64,000 nt of DNA from Bacteroidales bacterium (GCA_012837935.1 DUQG01000014.1:1-64000), one strand, 5' to 3'; shown: positions 37,844 through 47,846, counted from the stretch's first letter. Numbers and translations are program-made. The notes: a model not told the origin generated them from the sequence alone.

Positions 37844-38905
37844 CTATCTCTTTTTTCGAAAAGAATTATTAATCCAGCGTGGAATTACGATAGCACCAAG
37901 TAGCAAATAAAGATAATAACTGATAGCTCGCCAAATAAGAGTAATAACCAATATAGGTCCGGAGCCGAGCGGAATATCGCTGTAATATTCTTTGAACGCA
38001 TATTCGCTCAGTCCGCTGCCACCGGGAGTAGGACTTGCTATCATTACAAGCCAGAGAAGTATTTGCCGAGCAAAAATCACTAAATGGTCGCCAAGATGTG
38101 TAAAAGCCAAAAACAAAGCATTTACAACTAAAAACCGTGATGACCAAGATAGGACAGTAGCTATAAATGCAATAGGCCAAAACCGAATCGGTTTATTTCT
38201 AAATTCGGCAGACGCATCATGAAGTTGGTGAGAAAACGCATCAATTTTATGCTGCCAGCGACGAAGAAATGGAATTTTGAAAAGAATAATAACAATTTTT
38301 GAAATCCAGCTTGGTTTAAAAAAGACTAATATCACTAAGAATAATGTCCAAATGAATATAAGTGCATAAACTGTCCAAAAAACGGTTTCAATAGTGCCGG
38401 CAAGAATAGTGGTGGTGTTAAAAACCTCATGGACAGGAACTATTAGAAAAATAACCGGACAGACAAGAACAAAAAACAGCTCGTCCAAAATCAAATTGGC
38501 AAGCATAATGGTAGTACTTTTGGCAGCAGAAACACCTTCTTTGTTCAGAAAAAGAACCACCAATCCCGAACCGCCGACAGCCGTAGGAGTAACCGCCGAA
38601 GTAAACTCACTCAGTATATGAACATGGAAAGATTGTCGCCAGTTTATTTGGTGGTCGGTCATGGCTTTGAATCGCCAGATAAGTCCGAAATCACGCCCGA
38701 AAATTAAAAGAAAAGCAAGAAAAATATAGCCTATACTTTTCCAGTTAAATTCAATATTTTTGAAACTTTTTACTTCCAGTTCACTCGCAAAAAGCCAAAC
38801 TGTTACACCTACGCCAATGATAATCGGAAGAATGATTTTTTTTGAATTAAACTGCTTAGCCGAACCACTAGTTTCGACCTGAGAAATGCTGCCGTTTTTA
38901 CTCAT
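37844..38905 (-). CDS. UPF0104 / flippase-like membrane protein (AglD/MprF-type)
   Basis: This 353-residue protein has about eight transmembrane helices and the family landmarks LSEFTSAVTPTAVGGSGLVV and IASPTPGGSGLSEYAF. The family includes the membrane half of lysyl-phosphatidylglycerol synthase and probable lipid-linked substrate flippases. Its start overlaps the end of a glycosyltransferase gene by 4 nt, so the pair probably makes and flips a glycolipid. Confidence 0.85.
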   Translation of the reverse strand: MSKNGSISQVETSGSAKQFNSKKIILPIIIGVGVTVWLFASELEVKSFKNIEFNWKSIGYIFLAFLLIFGRDFGLIWRFKAMTDHQINWRQSFHVHILSEFTSAVTPTAVGGSGLVVLFLNKEGVSAAKSTTIMLANLILDELFFVLVCPVIFLIVPVHEVFNTTTILAGTIETVFWTVYALIFIWTLFLVILVFFKPSWISKIVIILFKIPFLRRWQHKIDAFSHQLHDASAEFRNKPIRFWPIAFIATVLSWSSRFLVVNALFLAFTHLGDHLVIFARQILLWLVMIASPTPGGSGLSEYAFKEYYSDIPLGSGPILVITLIWRAISYYLYLLLGAIVIPRWINNSFRKKR

Positions 38906-40101
38906 TTGCGTGCAATTAGGTGATTGTATCTGTCCAAAACTTCATCAACAATATTTTCCCACGAACGAGCAATTGTTTTGGAAGCATTTTCGCCGACGAT
39001 GGAAATTAAATTTTTGTTTTGCGATAAAAATCGGATTTTTTCAGCCAGCGCTTCGGGTGAGTTTTCAATTAAAAATCCGTTTACATTATCAACAATAATT
39101 TCGGAAGTAGTGGAGCCGGCTGCAATAACCGATGGTGTGTGAAGTGCCGCAGCTTCTCGTACTACAAGTGGCGCATTGTCGTAGATGGATGGAAAAAGGA
39201 ACAAATCGGCTGCTGCGTAGTGGTTCTTTAACTCTTCTCTGTCGTAAATATTTCCGGTAAAAATAACTTTATCTTCAAGATTTCTTTCTTTTACCATTTG
39301 TTTCATATCTTCTGCGGCGTAGCCTGTTCCCACAAAATACATACGGAAAGGCAAATCCCTTACCAAATCCAATGCTTGAATAATCAGTGCCGTGTTTTTT
39401 TCCTAAATATGCTGTCCGACAAAAAGGAAAACAAGTTCATTGTCTTTAATTTCCATTTTAGCACGAGCGTCCGATTTTACTTTTTCTATTGGAGCATCCG
39501 GTGTTAGGTCGGTTCCGTTGTGTACTACTTCTACTTTTCCTTTAAAACCGTATTCGCGAATGGTTTCTTCTACCGAAGCTTGCGGAATCCACACCTCATC
39601 TGCCCAATCGAAAAACGGCATAATGGTTTTCAATACAGCATTGGCGGCAGTTCGGGATTTTAGCGCACGTTCAAAATCATCACGGTATTTGGAGTGAAAC
39701 GTAGCAACAAAAGGAATTTTCTGAATTCTAGCTGTGTAAAGTGCCATATATCCCGAAGAAAACGGACAGTGAGCATGTACTATTTTGAAACGGGATTGAA
39801 GAAAAAGTTTATTCAGAAAATTAATGTCAACGTAAGGCAGTCCAAAGCGGTACGGTTTTCGATTGATAAGCGGTAAAGATGCGTACCGAAGCACTTCAAA
39901 ATTCTCTTCAAATACGTTTGTGGGAGTTTTCGGCGTAATAACCTTCACGGATTCCCCTTTTTTGCTGAGCCAGTAGGCGTAGTTGTAAGTTGCTATTGCT
40001 ACACCATCCATTACAGGCGGATAGCTATCATTGAAAATTCCGATAGCCAGATTTGTTAAATATTCAGTTTGTTTGAATAGTGATTTATTTTTCTTACCCA
40101 T
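38902..40101 (-). pseudogene. GT4 glycosyltransferase gene with one in-frame TAG
   Basis: The two pieces 39403-40101 (232 residues, ending FLFVGQHI) and 38902-39372 are in the same frame, joined by TAG at 39403-39405 and then EKNTALIIQALDLVRDLP. Together they make a ~399-residue GT4 glycosyltransferase: N-terminal IGIFNDSYPPVMDGVAIATY and HAHCPFSSGYMALYTAR, C-terminal YFVGTGYAAEDM and FLFPSIYDNAPLVVREAAAL. Relatives usually have Trp after GQHI, so TGG to TAG, a single G-to-A change, explains the break. It may be a real null allele, an assembly error or a suppressed stop. It overlaps the UPF0104 gene by 4 nt. Confidence 0.85.
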
Positions 40102-40316
40102 ATTTTTGAATAAGTACCCTAATATATATATGCAAGAGTTCTTAAAATAAATACAAAAATAACCAGCTTAATTGGTATAATGATAGCTGTAGCGCTGATT
40201 GTAATATCAATTTAACATCTTAATAATCGTATTTTAGCAACGATTAAGAAAGTGCGTCATAATTGGTGTTGTTAATAACTTTCTCAGAAAAAAGAGCTTT
40301 CCCACTATTTTTGTAG

Positions 40317-40324
40317 TATTTTTG
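40317..40324 (+). promoter_or_regulatory. -7 promoter box for the TPR-aroE-rsmE run
   Basis: TATTTTTG, 19 bp before the ATG at 40344, fits TAnnTTTG. A second similar box, TATTTTTG at 40306-40313, lies 11 bp farther upstream. Confidence 0.5.
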
Positions 40325-40343
40325 TAAAAAAATATTAATTAGC

Positions 40344-41720
40344 ATGAGTAAAAGATTTTCCTTTTCAATAGACGACGAGGCAGGGGAATTGGTGGCGAGA
40401 TACGAAAATTATTTGGTAGGTGCTGCACCCGGTTACTTTGATGTGCATGAAATGGAACGTATAGTAGAGTACTATCTTGCTCACGGACGCACCAAAGACT
40501 CGCTGAATGCGCTTGAGTTGGGGCAGAAATTGCATCCGGATAATAGCTTGCTGAACATAAAACGAGCGAAAATTTACCTTTCTACCGGCGATGTAAAGCG
40601 AGCTTACCGAATCCTTTCTTCCGTGGTAGAAGATTCGGATGTGGAAGTGTTGTTTTTGAAAACGGAAGCACTGGTTAAATTGCATCGCACAAGTGAAGCG
40701 CGTGAGTTGGCATTTAGCATCTTGGATGAAAAAAACGATGATTTGGATTGGATGTGTATTGATGTGGCGCTGGTTTTTACAAGTGAAAATGAGTTTGATG
40801 TAGCGCTTGAAATCTTGAATGTTGGTGCTCAGCACAATCCTAAAAACACCGAACTGCTTTTTGATAAAGCTTTTTGCTATGAGCAGAAAGCGGATTTTGA
40901 GAGAGCTTCGGAAACCTATCAGAAAATCATTGATATTGACCCGTATTACAGCGAAGCATGGTTTAATTTGGGACAAATTTATTTTCTGCAATTAGATTAT
41001 GAAAATGCATTGGAAGCCTATGATTATGTTTTGGCAATCAATGAATATGACGCATTTGCTTTGTTCCAAAAAGCACATTCTCATTATCAGCTAAATCAGT
41101 GGCAGGAAGCTTTGGAAGCCTATCTGAACTACGAAAGTTTGGTGCCGGATAAGTGGCAGGTTTGGTTGTACATTGGGGAAACTTACGAGAAACTCGAAGA
41201 TTTTGCCATGGCGCTCGAATACTACCTAAAATCTTACAAAGCTATGCCGGAAAACTATGAGGCGCTGATTGGTGTTTCGGTTAGTTTACTGGAATTGGGA
41301 CAGTACGAAGAGGCGTTGGCGTATATTAATAAGGCGTTGAAAATCAGTTCTGAAATGCCTGATGCGTGGGTTTATCTTGGGGAAGCTCAGCTGGAACTTG
41401 GAAATCCCGAAAAAGCTTTGGAAGCCTACCAACATGCCATCAGTTTAGAGCCAAATTTGCCGGATACTTTGTTGGCAATGGCAGGTATATATATGGAAAG
41501 CGGTAATTTTTATCAAGCTTTGATTTTCTATAAAATAGCTTACGGTTTTGATTCGACTTTGGAACTGATAGAGCTTTTTATAGCCGTGGCAAGCTATTAT
41601 GTCGGCGAATACGAAGAGGCGGAACTGTTTTTGAAATTGGCGATACAGCGAAATTTGGATGCAGCAGGACTTTTCCTTGAGTTTTGTCCGGATGCGCAGG
41701 AATTTTTGGAGAATGTGTAA
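40344..41720 (+). CDS. Cytoplasmic tetratricopeptide-repeat protein
   Basis: The 458-residue protein has no signal peptide. It consists of about ten TPR hairpins (for example YSEAWFNLGQIYFLQLDYEN, EALIGVSVSLLELGQYEEAL, PDAWVYLGEAQLELGNPEKA) rich in Glu and Asp. TPR repeats bind protein partners. It is the first gene before aroE, 4 bp apart, so it belongs to a conserved-looking run with aroE and rsmE. The specific function is unknown. Confidence 0.88.
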   Translation: MSKRFSFSIDDEAGELVARYENYLVGAAPGYFDVHEMERIVEYYLAHGRTKDSLNALELGQKLHPDNSLLNIKRAKIYLSTGDVKRAYRILSSVVEDSDVEVLFLKTEALVKLHRTSEARELAFSILDEKNDDLDWMCIDVALVFTSENEFDVALEILNVGAQHNPKNTELLFDKAFCYEQKADFERASETYQKIIDIDPYYSEAWFNLGQIYFLQLDYENALEAYDYVLAINEYDAFALFQKAHSHYQLNQWQEALEAYLNYESLVPDKWQVWLYIGETYEKLEDFAMALEYYLKSYKAMPENYEALIGVSVSLLELGQYEEALAYINKALKISSEMPDAWVYLGEAQLELGNPEKALEAYQHAISLEPNLPDTLLAMAGIYMESGNFYQALIFYKIAYGFDSTLELIELFIAVASYYVGEYEEAELFLKLAIQRNLDAAGLFLEFCPDAQEFLENV

Positions 41721-41724
41721 AGAT

Positions 41725-42462
41725 ATGAAACAGTACGGATTAATTGGTCTGCCGTTGGAGCATTCGTTTTCAAAAAAATACTTTACGAAGAAATTTGCTA
41801 AGGAAAATACCAATGTACAGTACGAACTGTACGAATTGGAAAATATCTTGCAGTTTAAAGAGTTAATAAAAAATGAAAATCTCTGCGGACTGAATGTAAC
41901 TATTCCGTACAAAGAGCTGATTATTCCGTATTTGGATGAGGTGGACGAAGTGGCTGCTAAAATTGGAGCGGTTAATGTGATTAAGTTTATTCGTGAAAAC
42001 GAGACCTTAAAACTTAAAGGTTTTAATTCGGATGCGGTCGGCTTCGAAAATTCTATAAAACCTTTCTTGAAATCGCCCCATAAAAAAGCTTTAATTCTCG
42101 GCACAGGTGGTGCATCAAAAGCCATTGAATTTATTCTTGGAAAATTGGGAATTGAAGTTAAATTTGTTTCGAGAAGTGTCAGTGAAAATAAGCTAATTTA
42201 TAGTGATTTAGATGGCGATATCTTAAGTGAATATTTACTCGTGGTAAATGCCACGCCACTGGGTACTTTTCCGAATGTAAATACCTGTCCCGATATTCCT
42301 TATGAATTTCTTACTGAACGACATTTACTGTTTGATGTGGTCTATAATCCGGCGGAAACGCTGTTTATGAAAAAGGGGAAAGAGCGAGGTGCCACAGTGC
42401 TAAATGGCGAAGAGATGTTGATTGGTCAGGCTGAAGAGGCGTGGCGAATTTGGAACAGCTAA
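41725..42462 (+). CDS. aroE: Shikimate dehydrogenase
   Basis: AroE reduces 3-dehydroshikimate to shikimate with NADPH in the aromatic amino acid pathway. The 245-residue protein, starting at ATG 41725, has the substrate site LEHSFSKKYF, the catalytic Lys in NVTIPYKE, the Asp of NSDAVGF, the dinucleotide-binding GTGGASKAIEF and VNATPLGT. The open frame extends upstream into the TPR gene, but MKQYGLIG is the standard family start. It is slightly shorter than many AroE proteins (about 270), normal for Bacteroidota. Confidence 0.95.
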   Translation: MKQYGLIGLPLEHSFSKKYFTKKFAKENTNVQYELYELENILQFKELIKNENLCGLNVTIPYKELIIPYLDEVDEVAAKIGAVNVIKFIRENETLKLKGFNSDAVGFENSIKPFLKSPHKKALILGTGGASKAIEFILGKLGIEVKFVSRSVSENKLIYSDLDGDILSEYLLVVNATPLGTFPNVNTCPDIPYEFLTERHLLFDVVYNPAETLFMKKGKERGATVLNGEEMLIGQAEEAWRIWNS

Positions 42463-42474
42463 ATAGAATTGAAA

Positions 42475-43170
42475 ATGTTTTATTGTCCTGATATACAAAA
42501 CTCTAAAATACTTTCTGAAGAAGAAAGTCAACATGCTGTGCGTGTACTTCGCTTGCAGGCTGGCGATGAAATTGAACTTGTGGATGGAGTGGGAGGCTAT
42601 TATAAAGCGAAAATTACTAATCCGCATCCGAAACATTGTGAGTTTGAAGTTTTGGAAACTAAAACGGAATTTGGAAAGCGTAACTATAAACTGCATATAG
42701 CCATTGCACCTACGAAAAATATTGAGCGTTTCGAGTGGTTTATAGAAAAATGCACGGAGATAGGAATTGATGAAATCACACCGCTGCTTTGCAGGTTTTC
42801 GGAGCGAAAAATCATTAAACCCGAACGCTTGGAAAAAATCATCGTTTCGGCAGCGAAACAATCTTTAAAAGCTTACTTTCCCAAACTCAATCCATTGACA
42901 AGTTTCAAAGATTTTATTAAAGAAACAGAAACAAGCCAAAAGTTTATAGCACATTGTTACGAACTGGAGAAAAAAACATTGCAAAAAATCTGTGCACCGG
43001 GTGGTCATACTGTTATTCTTATTGGTCCGGAGGGAGATTTTAGTCAAGAGGAGGTGAAAATGGCAATTGCGGAACAGTTTCAAGCGGTATCTCTCGGCAA
43101 CAGCCGATTACGAACGGAAACAGCCGGAGTTGTGGCGTGCCATACGGTGGCGTTGATAAATGATTTTTAG
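42475..43170 (+). CDS. rsmE: 16S rRNA m3U1498 methyltransferase RsmE
   Basis: RsmE methylates N3 of U1498 in the 16S rRNA of 30S subunits. The 231-residue protein begins MFYCPDIQ (ATG 42475, chosen over TTG 42469) and has an N-terminal PUA-like part (SQHAVRVLRLQAGDEIELVD). Its C-terminal SPOUT domain has the knot motifs LIGPEGDFSQEEV and VSLGNSRLRTETAGVVA. It follows aroE by 12 bp. Confidence 0.94.
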   Translation: MFYCPDIQNSKILSEEESQHAVRVLRLQAGDEIELVDGVGGYYKAKITNPHPKHCEFEVLETKTEFGKRNYKLHIAIAPTKNIERFEWFIEKCTEIGIDEITPLLCRFSERKIIKPERLEKIIVSAAKQSLKAYFPKLNPLTSFKDFIKETETSQKFIAHCYELEKKTLQKICAPGGHTVILIGPEGDFSQEEVKMAIAEQFQAVSLGNSRLRTETAGVVACHTVALINDF

Positions 43171-43604
43171 CACACAGATGACACGGGTTGGATAGATTGA
43201 CACGGATTTATTGAACGCAAATTTCACGAATAGCACAAATTTACACAAGTTTTTTTCGTTTATCGGCATCCGTTGGTAAACGGACACGTCCTGCTGATAA
43301 TTAATATCAACAGGTGGAAGCCGTTGCACCCCAAAATCTCATTCGACACTATCCGAAAAAGTCCCCTTGTTGGATTTAAATGTTTAATTCTGAATTTCTA
43401 TCTTTTAGCTTTTTAACACAAATCCCTATTTTCCTTCCATAAAAACCTAATAAAGCTTATAAAAGTGAAAAAATAAAAGCTTTGTTAACTTCTTAATCTA
43501 AAATCAGGTTAAATGATATTAAAGAAGTAATTTAACATTTGAAATAATTGTATCTTTGCTATTCGAAAATTGAAATAACAATATTATACTAACGAATAAT
43601 CAAA
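43171..43604. repeat. Intergenic gap with microrepeats and the bat operon promoter
   Basis: No gene is visible. From 43170 to 43250 runs a microrepeat that read on the minus strand has words like AAATCCGTGTCAATC and CCGTGTCATCTGTG. A partial family E sequence (AAAAGTCCCCTTG) is at 43358. TATCTTTG at 43551-43558 is the likely -7 box of the moxR-bat operon, with a ~45-nt leader to ATG 43605. Confidence 0.6.
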
Positions 43605-44591
43605 ATGGTTGATATTAAAGAACTTAATGAACGTATCGAAAAGCAAAGTGCGTTTGTAGATGCCATTGTTATGGGCATGGACAAAGTGATTATAGGTCAG
43701 AAACACCTGGTTGAGTCGCTTTTAATCGGATTATTATCCAATGGACATATACTTTTAGAAGGTGTTCCCGGATTGGCTAAAACATTGGCAATTAAAACTT
43801 TGTCGGATTTGATAAAAGCGGATTTCAGCAGAATTCAGTTTACACCCGACTTATTGCCTGCCGACGTAATCGGAACAATGATTTACAGTCAGAAAAACGA
43901 AGAATTCCATATTCGCAAAGGACCTATCTTTGCAAACTTCATTTTGGCAGACGAGATTAACCGTGCACCGGCGAAGGTTCAGAGTGCGCTTTTGGAAGCG
44001 ATGCAGGAACGTCAGGTTACGATTGGCGAAAAAACCTTTAAGCTGGAAGAGCCGTTTATGGTGCTTGCCACTCAAAACCCGATTGAGCAAGAAGGAACAT
44101 ATCCGCTGCCTGAGGCTCAGGTAGACCGTTTTATGCTAAAAGTGGTTCTTGACTATCCGAAAAAAGAAGAGGAAAAACTGATTATTCGACAAAATTTAAC
44201 GAAAGAGCAACCAAAAGTTTCGCCGATTATTTCTACCAAAGAGATAGTGGAAGCACGCGATGTGGTTCGTCAGGTATATATTGATGAGAAAATTGAAAAA
44301 TACATCGTGGATATTGTTTTTGCTACTCGTTACCCGCAAGATTACAAGCTCGAAGAACTGAAAGATATGATTGCTTTCGGTGCATCTCCACGAGCATCTA
44401 TCAATTTAGCATTGGCGGCAAGAGCTTACGCATTTATTAAACGTCGCGGATATGTAATTCCGGAAGATGTGCGTGCAGTTTGCTACGATGTACTGCGCCA
44501 CCGCATTGGTCTGAGCTACGAGGCGGAAGCCAATAACTTGACTGCGGAAGAAATTATTACCGATATACTTAATCAGGTGGAAGTGCCTTAG
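43605..44591 (+). CDS. MoxR-family AAA+ ATPase
   Basis: This 328-residue MoxR ATPase has Walker A LEGVPGLAKT near residue 53, Walker B FILADEINRA, and the downstream ATQNPIEQEGTYPLPEAQVD and FGASPRAS (arginine) motifs. MoxR ATPases act as chaperones with von Willebrand A (VWA) proteins. Here it heads a run with a DUF58 protein and the BatA-E proteins, the canonical aerotolerance operon of Bacteroidota. Confidence 0.95.
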   Translation: MVDIKELNERIEKQSAFVDAIVMGMDKVIIGQKHLVESLLIGLLSNGHILLEGVPGLAKTLAIKTLSDLIKADFSRIQFTPDLLPADVIGTMIYSQKNEEFHIRKGPIFANFILADEINRAPAKVQSALLEAMQERQVTIGEKTFKLEEPFMVLATQNPIEQEGTYPLPEAQVDRFMLKVVLDYPKKEEEKLIIRQNLTKEQPKVSPIISTKEIVEARDVVRQVYIDEKIEKYIVDIVFATRYPQDYKLEELKDMIAFGASPRASINLALAARAYAFIKRRGYVIPEDVRAVCYDVLRHRIGLSYEAEANNLTAEEIITDILNQVEVP

Positions 44592-44798
44592 TAAGCAGTA
44601 AGCAGTTTGCAGTAAGCAGTCCATAGTTTATAGTAAGCAGTTCATAGTTTATAGTAAGTGTTTGATAGTTAGCTGCTATAAAAGTTTTTAATTTAAAAGA
44701 AACTAAACAAATAAAAGCATAAACGAGTTTATCAGCAGTTCCCAAAAGTCCCCCTGCGGGGGATTTAGGGGGCTTTGAGTTTAGAGGGTCTTTTTAAT
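44592..44798. repeat. Microrepeat tract and family E hairpin inside the bat operon
   Basis: From 44592 to 44661 runs a tract of words GTAAGCAGT and TTCATAGTTTATA. A hairpin AAAGTCCCCCTGCGGGGGAT, followed by GGGGGCTTT, is at 44748-44776, next to the DUF58 start. If the operon is one transcript these lie in untranslated spacers. Confidence 0.65.
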
Positions 44799-45665
44799 AT
44801 GGAAACCAACGAGTTACTTAAAAAAGTTCGCAAAATAGAGATTAAAACACGTGGATTGTCCCAAAATATTTTTGCAGGACAGTATCATACTGCGTTTAAA
44901 GGTCGTGGTATGACTTTCTCTGAAGTGCGTGAATATCAGTATGGCGATGATGTGCGTTCCATCGACTGGAATGTGACGGCTCGTTTTGGTCGTCCGTATA
45001 TCAAGATTTTTGAAGAAGAGCGGGAACTGACGGTAATTTTGTTGGTGGATGTGTCGGGAAGTTTGGATTTTGGAACGACCTATCAGTTCAAAAAAGGAAT
45101 TATTACCGAAGTGGCGGCTACGCTTGCATTTTCTACCATTCAAAATAACGACAAAGTGGGTGCGATTTTCTTTTCGGATAAAATAGAAAAGTTTATTCCG
45201 CCGAAAAAAGGGAAAAAACACGTGCTGCATATTATTCGGGAATTGCTGGTGTATGAACCGGACAGCAATCAGACCGATATTGCGGGAGCTTTGAAATATT
45301 TTACAAACGCCATTAAAAAACGCTCGACAGCCTTTATTATTTCCGACTTCATGGACAGTGGATTTGAGCGTACTTTATCCATTGCCAATAATAAACACGA
45401 CATTGCGGCTTTGCAGGTATATGATGTGCGTGAAACGGAATTGTCTGATGTGGGATTGATAAAATTGAAGGATGCAGAGACAGGCGAACGGATATGGATT
45501 GATACGTCGGACAAGCGACTTCGCACCGCGTATAAGCATAAATGGAACGAACGTCAGCTTGAACTGCAAAAGATTTTTAAGCAGTCGGGTGTGGATACCG
45601 TTTCGATGAGCACGAGTGATGATTATGTAAAGGCGTTGATGAGATTGTTTCAGTTGAGGGGATGA
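44799..45665 (+). CDS. DUF58 protein of the bat operon
   Basis: The 288-residue protein starts at ATG 44799 (METNELLKKVRK). DUF58 landmarks are FKGRGMTFSEVREYQYGDD, SIDWNVTARFGRPYIKIF and a VWA-like first strand with LLVDVSGSLDFG that could bind a metal. It acts in the cytoplasm with MoxR and the membrane VWA proteins; the molecular role is not established. Confidence 0.92.
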   Translation: METNELLKKVRKIEIKTRGLSQNIFAGQYHTAFKGRGMTFSEVREYQYGDDVRSIDWNVTARFGRPYIKIFEEERELTVILLVDVSGSLDFGTTYQFKKGIITEVAATLAFSTIQNNDKVGAIFFSDKIEKFIPPKKGKKHVLHIIRELLVYEPDSNQTDIAGALKYFTNAIKKRSTAFIISDFMDSGFERTLSIANNKHDIAALQVYDVRETELSDVGLIKLKDAETGERIWIDTSDKRLRTAYKHKWNERQLELQKIFKQSGVDTVSMSTSDDYVKALMRLFQLRG

Positions 45666-45786
45666 CCGATGATGGATGATGGATGTTAGATGACCGATGT
45701 TGTTTGGATGTTTGGATGTTTGGTTGTTCGGGTGTTCGGAAGTTTATAGGTTTGGATGTTTAGATTTTATTAAGAAAAATCATTCA

Positions 45787-46761
45787 ATGAGAAAAAATAT
45801 AAAAATTTTATTTTGCCTGATGTTGGAAGTATTTGCGGTTTCGTTAAATACTCTTTTTGCGCAGCCTGTATCTGTGAAAGCGAAAATGGATAGCACGCAG
45901 ATGTGGATTGGGGAGCAGACTGCTTTGTATTTTGAATTGGTGCAAAAGAAAAATCAGCGGGTTTTGTTCCCGATTTTTTCGGATACCATTGTGGGAAATC
46001 TGGAAATAGTGGAGCAGGCAAAACTGGACACACAGGCAGTTTCCGATGATAATATTCAAGTTAGGGCTCGATATATTGTTACTTCTTTTGAGGATTCGTT
46101 GATATACGTGCCGCCGATGCCTTTCGTGGCTGAAAATGGCGATACTTCCTGGTCAAACTCCATGTCACTCAGAGTGATACAGCCTTTCGAGATTGATACG
46201 GCATCTAATTCGCTTGCCGATATTAAACCCGTTTTCAAACCTAAATTTGATTGGGGACATTTTTTCCAAAGAATCTTGTTTATCTTGTTGCTGCTTGCTT
46301 TGGCGGCGGTGCTATATATCGTAATTCGCAAGTTTGTGATGAAAAAGCCGATTTTGAAAGCAGAACCGAAAGTAGAGCCTGTTCCTGCTCACATTGAGGC
46401 ACTTAACCGACTGGATAAGCTGAAAGAGGCGAAACTATGGCAGCAAGGAAGAGTGAAGGAGTATCATACGGAACTGACCGAAACATTGCGTATCTACATT
46501 GAAAAAATGTTCAATATAAGCAGTATGGAGATGACTTCCGATGAAATTTTGCAGAATTCCGAATTCCTGAAAGTGGATAAATCAGGTGCTTACAGTGCAT
46601 TGCGTCAGATTTTGACGTTGGCGGATTTAGTGAAATTTGCAAAATGGAATCCTGCGCCGAATGATAACGAAATGAGTATGCTGAATGCCTATTTGTTTGT
46701 AAACCAAACGAAGATAGAGGAGGTAAAACCGCTGAGTGAGGTAAAGGCGAATAAGCAATAG
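45787..46761 (+). CDS. Bat operon membrane protein of unknown function
   Basis: From ATG 45787 the protein has 324 residues: a signal peptide (NIKILFCLMLEVFAVSLNTL then FAQP), a ~140-residue periplasmic domain rich in beta-structure, a transmembrane helix near residues 158-180 (ILFILLLLALAAVLYIVIRK) and a ~140-residue cytoplasmic tail with helices (ALNRLDKLKEAKLWQQGRVK, YHTELTETLRIYIEKMF). The layout, similar to half of BatD, is what is usually found between DUF58 and batA genes in Bacteroidota. The frame is open upstream to 45697, but that part is a GATGTTTG microrepeat. Confidence 0.8.
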   Translation: MRKNIKILFCLMLEVFAVSLNTLFAQPVSVKAKMDSTQMWIGEQTALYFELVQKKNQRVLFPIFSDTIVGNLEIVEQAKLDTQAVSDDNIQVRARYIVTSFEDSLIYVPPMPFVAENGDTSWSNSMSLRVIQPFEIDTASNSLADIKPVFKPKFDWGHFFQRILFILLLLALAAVLYIVIRKFVMKKPILKAEPKVEPVPAHIEALNRLDKLKEAKLWQQGRVKEYHTELTETLRIYIEKMFNISSMEMTSDEILQNSEFLKVDKSGAYSALRQILTLADLVKFAKWNPAPNDNEMSMLNAYLFVNQTKIEEVKPLSEVKANKQ

Positions 46762-46862
46762 TTTTTTAGTTTTGAGTTCTGAGTTCTGAGTATTGAGTGT
46801 CAACTAATTAACTAATCAACCAATTAACTAATTAACGAATCAACCAATTAACTAAACAATAG

Positions 46863-47846
46863 ATGTCTTTTAAGAACCCCGAATATCTTTATTTCTTGCT
46901 GTTGCTTTTGCCAATGATTTTTTGGTATGTGTGGGAGCTGCGTAAATCCGATGCGAGTATGCAGATTTCATCTACTAAAATTTTCAAAGACAGTCCGAAA
47001 ACAGCACGGATGAAACTCAGACATTTACCATTTATATTGCGTTTGCTGGCTATCGTGTTTTTGGTTTTTGCCATTGCTCATCCGCAGTCGTCAAGTAATT
47101 GGCGTACAGAGAGCAAGGAAGGAATTGACATTATGATGGCACTCGATATTTCGGGAACCATGCAGATTGAAGACTTGCGACCGACACGTCTGGATGCTGC
47201 CAAAACGGTAGCGGTGGAGTTTATCCAATCTCGTCCGAATGACAATATCGGTTTGGTGGTTTTCGCGGGAGAAAGTTTCACACAATGTCCGCTCACAACC
47301 GACCACGCTGTGTTGATAAATCTATTTTCGGGATTGAATTACGGAATTATCAGCGACGGTACGGCGATTGGTTTGGGATTGGCAAATGCGGTTAACCGAA
47401 TTAAAGACGGAAAAGCCAAATCGAAGGTAATTATATTACTAACGGATGGCTCTAACAATCAGGGAGATATAGCACCGATTACAGCGGCAGAAATCGCTAA
47501 AACTTACGGTGTGCGGGTTTATGCTATTGGTGTAGGTTCGCACGGAACGGTAAAAATGCCTATTCAAACGCCTTTTGGTGTGAGGTATCAGGAGATAAAG
47601 TCGGAGTTTGATGAAAAAACGCTGCAAGATATTGCCGATATGACAGGAGGACAGTATTTCCGTGCCACGAATACGGCAAAATTGCGTTCTATCTATCAGG
47701 AAATTGACCAACTGGAAAAAACCAAAATCAGCGTGCAGGAATATAGCAACAAAAGAGAACTGTATTTTGTCTTTGCGCTGCTTGCACTGGTTTTCTTTTT
47801 AATTGAAGTCTTTTTAAGAAATTCCTGGTTGAGGACGTTGCCTTAG
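46863..47846 (+). CDS. batA: BatA, VWA-domain membrane protein
   Basis: The 327-residue protein has two N-terminal transmembrane segments (YLYFLLLLLPMIFWYVWEL; FILRLLAIVFLVFAIAHP), a periplasm-facing VWA domain and a C-terminal helix (ELYFVFALLALVFFLIEVFL). The metal-ion motif is DISGTM, where the canonical DxSxS has Thr in place of the second Ser; GTAIGLGL and LTDGSNNQGD complete the site. BatA interacts with the other Bat proteins in the inner membrane; mutants in Bacteroides lose aerotolerance. Confidence 0.93.
   Translation: MSFKNPEYLYFLLLLLPMIFWYVWELRKSDASMQISSTKIFKDSPKTARMKLRHLPFILRLLAIVFLVFAIAHPQSSSNWRTESKEGIDIMMALDISGTMQIEDLRPTRLDAAKTVAVEFIQSRPNDNIGLVVFAGESFTQCPLTTDHAVLINLFSGLNYGIISDGTAIGLGLANAVNRIKDGKAKSKVIILLTDGSNNQGDIAPITAAEIAKTYGVRVYAIGVGSHGTVKMPIQTPFGVRYQEIKSEFDEKTLQDIADMTGGQYFRATNTAKLRSIYQEIDQLEKTKISVQEYSNKRELYFVFALLALVFFLIEVFLRNSWLRTLP

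Noticed and set aside
40365-40991. 208-codon open frame on the minus strand opposite the TPR gene
   Set aside because: The TPR frame is convincing; the opposite frame arises from its codon bias.
44592-44665. Possible CRISPR-like or iteron repeat (GTAAGCAGT words)
   Set aside because: Units are degenerate, of unequal spacing and without constant spacers; they fit the microrepeat class instead.
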